This document shows positions 58,191 to 64,000 of a stretch of 64,000 nucleotides of DNA, piece after piece; the first letter of the stretch is position 1, and each line of letters opens with the position of its first letter. This DNA is from Charina bottae (lineage: Eukaryota; Chordata; Lepidosauria; Squamata; Charinaidae). The position numbers and the translations under genes were made by a program. The notes under the pieces are model-generated. The model searched no databases, was not told where the DNA came from, and saw only the letters and a list, made by a program, of their open reading frames with translations. Location: NCBI GenBank assembly GCA_023362775.1, contig JALMGJ010000005.1, positions 89,477,421-89,541,420 of the forward strand. Direction: 5' to 3'.

Positions 58191-59582
58191 TCATTCCAAA
58201 AGAAACTACCAAGGAAGACACTTCCATTTGACACATCCTGTCCCTTAGTATTAAATAAATAAACAAACAAACCTTACCCCGAGCAAACAGTAAAACGAGC
58301 AACAATAATAATAATATCCTGGGTTTTGTTCACTGCAATCTGATGCTTTGTTTGACCCTGCTCCTGTCAGCTGTCTTTAGAAATGAGATGTTGTCTCTCT
58401 CCATTTAGGTCTGGGAACCGTTTCCTGTCTGGTATTTACAACCAGTGGGGGTGGCTCTCTGAAGGATGTGTCAAGTTGAATTGGAGGATGATCACAACCA
58501 CAACTAGCTGGGTTTGTCTCTTTCACAGAAGTGTTTGGAGCTGGCTTGTGGCCTACTAAGGCCAGGTCAAAGTAAGCTTCTACCATGGGCTTTCACACTT
58601 GTGGCCCAGCCTGCACACAGCCTAGTAATAGCTGTGCATTCTGGGCTGCCAGATTTCAGAAAAAGTCCTTTTCTCTTCCTGTCCCAGCTAATAGGCATCA
58701 CAAACAGCCAACTGTGGCTGGTGGGTTACATCTAGTTATGCAGGCTTAAGTGTACACCATTTGAGAGGGATGCAAATTTACCTGGAAATACAACAATTGC
58801 TTTCCCTCCTCCCCATCTCCCAAATATGTACCCACCAGCCTGAATAGCAGATGTACTTAGCCTGCAAAGAGAGGACTAACATACAGGTGTCATAGGCTGT
58901 TCTTCTGAAATATCTTAGAGAAGCTCTTACTGGTGTTACATTCAAAATAAAATGCAAAAGATTTACTGCACGCCCCATAGAAAATGCCTTCTTACCACGC
59001 TTTGCCGTCATAACATCTTTAATACTATCTCAAAAGGTCTTTACATATTGGTGGGTTCTGGTAACCATTCCCCTTGAATACTGTGGCTCTGTTTCTTCCA
59101 CAACATGCTTAACTACATCAAATACTAACACACTAACTGGGCCAATGGAGTACTACTGTGTTGGGTAAGCACCAAAAGGAATTGATTGATGCAGTCAGCT
59201 AATCCTCAAAGGGTTAAATTTAACAGACCAAGTCAAGCACAGAGCTAACATAAAGGCAGAAGCTGGTAAGCAGAAACTACCAGGGCTCAACCTAGACAGA
59301 AGCATTGGGGAAACATGGAACAGATGTATTCTAGTTGCAAGGCTCGGCAATGGGTGGGCCAAAGTCCATCAACTCAAAAGTACAAGAGAAACAGGCTTAA
59401 TTGGATCTGACACACACTCACACACTCCAAGACATACAAACATATACAGGCTTTGGTTTCTGCAGTAAGCAGATCTTCTGCATGTAACACTTGTCTGCAG
59501 AGAAAGCAACGTATCTAGGAAGTTTCTGCTATTAGTTCTCTAGTTCCTGAATGCAGGGATTCAGCTCCACTTGAAGGAGACC
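58191..59582. other. ZCCHC24: Intronic sequence, nothing specific recognised
   Basis: No exon or intact mobile element seen. A (CA)n run follows at about 59583-59601. Confidence 0.4.
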
Positions 59583-59679
59583 ACCACACACACACACACA
59601 CAAATCCAAGCCCCTTCATATACATCTACAGTATCTCTCTAAGCCACACTATTTCAGCTCACATGCTATCACAATGCTA

Positions 59680-59733
59680 AGATGGATGGATGGATAGATG
59701 GATGGATGGATGGATGGATGGATGGATGGATGG
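59680..59733. repeat. (GGAT)n microsatellite
   Basis: About 13 GGAT units with one TAGA-type interruption. Confidence 0.93.
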
Positions 59734-59964
59734 AAGATGATTGATACAGTACATAGACAGATATAGCATGAGGAAACCTATCAGATTGGAAGAAAGTTTC
59801 TAGCCTAGCCTACTCCTTGGTCATCCCACCTTTACATGTATACAGGAGGATTGCTTTTAGGAAAAATAAAAATCAAGTCCCTTTCAAGTAGAGCTCAACC
59901 TGTGACTACCTTATGGTCACGTCCAAGTGGTTTCCTGGGTCTAATATGGAAGTGCTTTGCCTTT

Positions 59965-60130
59965 GCCTTTTCAACTTCCCAATCTAGCCTACAGCTTGGT
60001 ATTTCTTGATGATCACCCATCCAAAGACTAAGAAAGTCCAACCCCGCTCAATCAAAGTTGGTGAGAGGTTGCTGTCCAATCCATAATCTATGTGAGACTG
60101 CAATGCTGATCTTGGCAACTTTTAGAGGCC
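59965..60130 (-). mobile_element. 5S rRNA-derived SINE, decayed copy
   Basis: The reverse complement reads GAGCGGGGTTGGACTTTCTT, then AGTCTTTGGATGGGTGATCA, then GCTGTAGGCTAGATTGGGAA, matching the 5S segment and the shared body. Confidence 0.65.
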
Positions 60131-60306
60131 CCACCCCTTGGCAAATTCATGGCATTGCAGATTCCTAGAACCTCCTGGATAGCCTGAATTAGAGGGTTAT
60201 TTTTTATACAGCAAAAGAGAGAAGCATTCTTATCTGAACTCTTAAAAACAAAAGAAAACCAAAAAAAAAAACCTTCAGTCTATCTTGTGTGGGCTGGAAG
60301 TGATGG

Positions 60307-60308
<2 letters not shown>

Positions 60309-60353
<45 letters not shown>
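60309..60353. repeat. (CT)n microsatellite
   Basis: About 22 CT units. Confidence 0.95.
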
Positions 60354-60357
<4 letters not shown>

Positions 60358-60359
60358 AA

Positions 60360-61604
60360 AACTTTTCCTGAACACTTGCTCTGTTTTTGATCAAACAAGA
60401 GAGAAAGGAGCCTGAACTGAATAGGGCTCTGTTTCCATCCTCAAGATGGTTTCTCGTCTTGCTGTCTGAAAATGTGTGGAAGCATTAAAGAAAAGACAGC
60501 TGCACCAGAGAAACTCCAGTAACCCTCAAAGCTTCCTGCCCCTTTCTTCCCCATACAAGCTACAAATAAATGTGCATCTATGTTTCCATTTAGTTAAGAA
60601 GACGACCCAGCTGCCAAGTTTCAAGAATAAACAGTACTGGGAACTTCACAGCAGATGATCGTGTTTTCCTATTCCATGGACAGGTTTGGAGGGAAAAATG
60701 GATGTTAGTTGCAGAGAAAAAGCTTCCAGGGTTTAATGCTTTCAATTCTGAGAGAAAAGCCTATAAAATAAAGCCTAGCAGAGTTGGTGTGAGCTACTGG
60801 AATTCAATTACTTGCCCCATTCAGCCTTAGATGAAAATCAGTTAAAGAACCTGTTCAGAGCCGTAGCGACTTCTTATTCTTATTATTATTATTGACCTCG
60901 ATAAGAGTGAAAGAGAGAAAAAAGACTGAACTGATGTTTTAGACCCGCATTCTGTTCCCTTAATTAAAGCCAAGGATACATTATGGAAATGTTGGGCATC
61001 TGAGATAAACTGAAGATCAGAAAGAAGGAAGAGGGATATGCAAGGCCTCAAAACTCATTTGCACGCCAAATGTGGGACAGATAGAAGAAACAAAGCTTCC
61101 ATTGCATCGAGCATGATATATAGTCACATTTTGCTGTAATCAAGAGATGATAGGTATATAATCTATAGGTGATTATTTGGTATTCAGTAGAACGTATATA
61201 GAGAGAAAACAGGCTTGTTCCTCAAGTGTGATAGGCTGAGCCTTCATCCAAATGATGTCTTTTTGCTTTCTCTGTGAATGATGACATTTATTCCTTTGGA
61301 GAAAAAAACAAGTGTTCCAATTGGGGAAAAGGTGTTGGAACACTTTATTCCTTTACCTGAAGCATGCCTATGCCACTCTTAGCTTTATTTAGTATTTTGG
61401 GGTTCAGTCTTGCCCACAGTCACAAGATAAAGGAAAGGATTAAAATGCTTCATCCTTTAAACTTGCACAGGTACTGGTGAACAAAATATTGTAGCTGGAG
61501 ACTGAAAAGATTGCAATATAGATGCCATGCAAGGTTTGGGATGACAGTAGTGAAAGAAGATTTCCATTCTCACACATATCACCTGTAAAAACACTTGAAG
61601 AGAG
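60360..61604. other. ZCCHC24: Intronic sequence, nothing specific recognised
   Basis: No exon or mobile element seen. Confidence 0.4.
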
Positions 61605-61622
61605 GGTCCCACGGAAATACTT

Positions 61623-62224
61623 TTTTTATATAAGAACTTTATTAATTTTCCAAATATAATTAAAATACAAAATACAGAACAGATAGAGTACAGGTCTAAA
61701 GAAAAAGGAAAAACTATAAAAGTGCAGAACAGAGAGAGAGCAGAAACAGAAAGTGACTTCCGACCTTCTCCAATACAGATACGAATACATTTACAAGTAT
61801 AATCTCTTAAACCTTAGTAACATTATTTCTATCAAATCAAGCCATTTAATCATTAAAAACCAGAATCAAAACTTCATTTTTTTCTGACACAAGCAAGTAG
61901 TCTAAAAGTGGTTGCCATGTAGAAACAAATCCAGAAACAGTATTTTCTCTTATCAACGCTGTTAACTTGGCCATTTGGGCCAGCTCTATCAGTTCGATAA
62001 TCCAGTCCTACACTGAAGGTATTTGTACATCTTTTCATCTTTGTGCATATAAAATTCTTGCTGCTGTTATCATATATAAAAGCAAAGTCCCATGTTGTTT
62101 CTCAAGCTGCTTCTCCATCAAACCTAAGAGGAACAGTTCTGGATTTTTTTATAAGTCCACTTTAAGGATCTTTTGAGTATCAGCACATATTTAGTCCCAA
62201 AATGTTTTGGCCTTTTCACAAGTC
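61623..62224 (-). mobile_element. L1 LINE, 5'-truncated insertion
   Basis: The reverse complement encodes TCEKAKTFWD at its 5' edge, then GLMEKQLEKQHGTLLYMITA and ARILYA, ending with DYLL-like C-terminal sequence of L1 ORF2. A 3' UTR and a poly-A tail (T run at 61623-61628) follow. An 18-bp target duplication GGTCCCAYGGAAATACTT (61605-61622, 62225-62242; one mismatch) brackets it, so this is one complete, about 0.6-kb, 5'-truncated retrotransposition event. Confidence 0.92.
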
Positions 62225-62242
62225 GGTCCCATGGAAATACTT

Positions 62243-63415
62243 AATGCTCAGGCAGGTTAATATGAGAAGGGATGTTTCTTTTACAATCAATACCAGTCAG
62301 ATATTTTGTCATAGGTTGGATCTACAGTTTGGGGACGTGTCAGATATACAAATGTATGATGTCAACTTTACTGAATTACCTATGAATGCTCCGGAGAGCT
62401 GGAATAAGGGAGGAGATTTATGGCCTTAAAATCTGTGCTTGCTATAATACTTAAGATTCCATATAGATGTTAATCCATTAATATTTCCCAAAGCGAGATC
62501 AACAGAGTGTAAGATATGTTGCCCCAGAGTTTCAATGTTGGCTGTTTTTCAATTTCTCTGGTAATTTTAAGCCAAGGGTCTTACAGGCTTTGCCAAAGAG
62601 GAAAGAATCTCTCTTCACCACAGGAAAGGGAGTGAAGACTTTAAGGCCAGGAATAAAACCAAGTAATGCATGGATTCCTCAGTCCAGCATTAACCATAAA
62701 GCAAAGAAAGTATCTCAAAATCTGCAGATGTGGCTTTCAGAAGAAAGGTGTTTTTTTTTTAAGTATTCTTAATTTTCCTTTAGTTCTGGGGAGAACAGAA
62801 ATGTGATGGAGAAAATAAATAAATAAAATATTTAAGAACAGCTTATGTGAACTTGGGTAAGCTCTCCTCTGGCCAGAGAAATCCCTGTATGAGACCTATC
62901 CACAAATATATGGCTAATGTGGGTCAACAGTCAGCTTTCTGTCTCTCTCCAGGCTCTGTGCTGTGAGGAATCTCTTAACACCTGACTGTGTCTACTGATG
63001 ATGCTCGGATCAAAACATGGCTAGAGATGTGTGGCTCAGCATAAATCCAGTTTCTGTTTCTGCCAGCTTTGCAGGAGAGATTTCCCATCTTCGCAGTGAG
63101 AAGTGCACCAACCATCTAGTGGTAGGGTGGAGTTTTAAAGAGGCCAAGCTCTTGGTCTTGATTTTGTCTAAATGGAAAAAAACATTCTTGTGCATTCACA
63201 GCAACGTGGGACTCTCCATACCGGCTGCTGCCCCTGCTTTACAGCACTTCCTGGATTGATCCAGTGACTATCATATTGGTCCTGTCATGGATCTGTTGGG
63301 GGAAAACATCATGTTCTTCTCAGCAGGACCCATGACAAAATTTTCTACCTGCCACTGTTGAAAAAGACCATATACTGTAGGTATTATTGCATTGTTTTAA
63401 GACATGTTCACTATA
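62243..63415. other. ZCCHC24: Intronic sequence, nothing specific recognised
   Basis: No exon or mobile element seen. Confidence 0.4.
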
Positions 63416-63423
63416 CTATAGAA

Positions 63424-63626
63424 CAGAGCTTTCCAAACTGTGTGTTGGGACACGTTAGTGTGTCGGCTGCAGTGTCTGGGTGTGTCGTGGCTGCTGCTGC
63501 CTCCGAGCCCTGCCAGGATTCCGCGCAGGTCCTAGTGCCTGCCTTGTGCCCTGCTGTAAGAGTGTGTCGCAAAATGATGCATGTCTAAAAAGTGTGTCAC
63601 CAACATGAAAAGTTTGGAAAGCTCTG
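63424..63626. mobile_element. hAT-type MITE, family A, one internal 56-bp unit
   Basis: CAGAGCTTTCCAAAC and its complement, with the exact target duplication CTATAGAA (63416-63423, 63627-63634). At 203 bp it is the shortest copy, with a single 56-bp unit, in the same orientation as the copy at 30371. Confidence 0.95.
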
Positions 63627-63634
63627 CTATAGAA

Positions 63635-64000
63635 GTATATACCACAAAGTGGCCATTAACTTAGTTTACAACTGAGTTGGCAAGATACCATTTCCAGTTG
63701 CTGTTTTTTTTTTCTAACTTAGATTTAATCTATTTTTCCCCTTTCTGGTGCTATTTTGTCCCTCCAGCCTTTTTTTCCTGCTTCTGCCTCCAGTTCTTGC
63801 TAGAGTCCAGCTTCCCACAGATCCTTCTTTAAGATGGTTCATCTCTCCATTTTCTTTGTCTCTCTTGCTCTCTCAGCTTTTCTTCTTAATATACCTTCTC
63901 CCTTCTTTTCCCACAAGTGGGTCAATGGAGGTACATGTGTTATGGGAACAGCAAAAAGGGGTAACTGATCTAGATAACTAACCCAAAGAGGGGTTTGATT
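63635..64000. other. ZCCHC24: Pyrimidine-rich sequence, nothing specific recognised
   Basis: T- and CT-rich from about 63700 to 63910. No exon or element recognised. Confidence 0.35.

Larger units (their letters stand above)
16819..64000 (-). other. ZCCHC24: ZCCHC24 upstream intron (extends beyond the window)
   Basis: No plausible upstream ZCCHC24 exon (the CCHC knuckle CHLCFNKGHYIKDC or the N-terminal MSLLSAID segment) is found on the minus strand up to 64000. The interval is therefore read as one intron, or intron plus upstream flank, of at least 47 kb. Family knowledge: the human gene also has long introns. It contains all the mobile elements listed below. Confidence 0.65.

Overview
The window is vertebrate nuclear DNA and almost certainly comes from a squamate reptile (lizard or snake). 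The support is the repeat set: tRNA-derived SINEs of the Sauria type with the Bov-B-related tail, Bov-B (RTE) LINE pieces, a near-complete LINE of the CR1/L2 superfamily, L1, a Penelope-like element, 5S rRNA-derived SINEs, many hAT-type non-autonomous transposons and abundant long microsatellites. The species cannot be named from the sequence.

The only cellular gene I can support is the 3' half of ZCCHC24, on the minus strand. Two coding exons are present: 16818-16654 (55 codons, with CPKC and CIKC) and 9195-9082 (37 codons plus stop, with CEKC and the C-terminal RRVQ). They are joined by a 7.5-kb GT-AG intron in phase 0. The exons encoding the N-terminus and the CCHC knuckle were not found, so 16819-64000 is read as one very large intron, or intron plus upstream flank, and the promoter lies outside the window. 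The 3' UTR runs leftwards from 9081; its end is not determined.

Layout. 1-9081: right end of a hAT element, one whole hAT element (236-514), then several kilobases unusually poor in repeats, taken as ZCCHC24 3' UTR and 3' flank. 9082-16818: last intron with a Bov-B 3' end, a 97%-matched 0.33-kb palindrome, a TA-flanked MITE, a Sauria SINE and a 5S-like SINE. 16819-41300: intron rich in SINEs, hAT elements, solo LTRs and microsatellites. 41300-49760: a LINE block made of an L2-like copy with an uninterrupted 974-codon frame, a reverse-oriented Bov-B endonuclease fragment, a second decayed L2-like copy, and an inverted L2-like 3' end. 50197-50657: clean solo LTR. 53180-55918: nested cluster of SINE, L1, LTR and Penelope-like element. 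55919-64000: further hAT elements, a 5S-like SINE, and a 5'-truncated L1 with an 18-bp target duplication.

Most of the window is mobile DNA inside and beside one host gene. The points most worth following are: a long (CT)n microsatellite serving as the polypyrimidine tract of a ZCCHC24 exon; a hAT family with exact 8-bp target duplications and two different tandem-repeat interiors; a dispersed unclassified repeat that repeatedly carries CTCF-like motifs; the long palindrome; and the nested L1/Penelope cluster.
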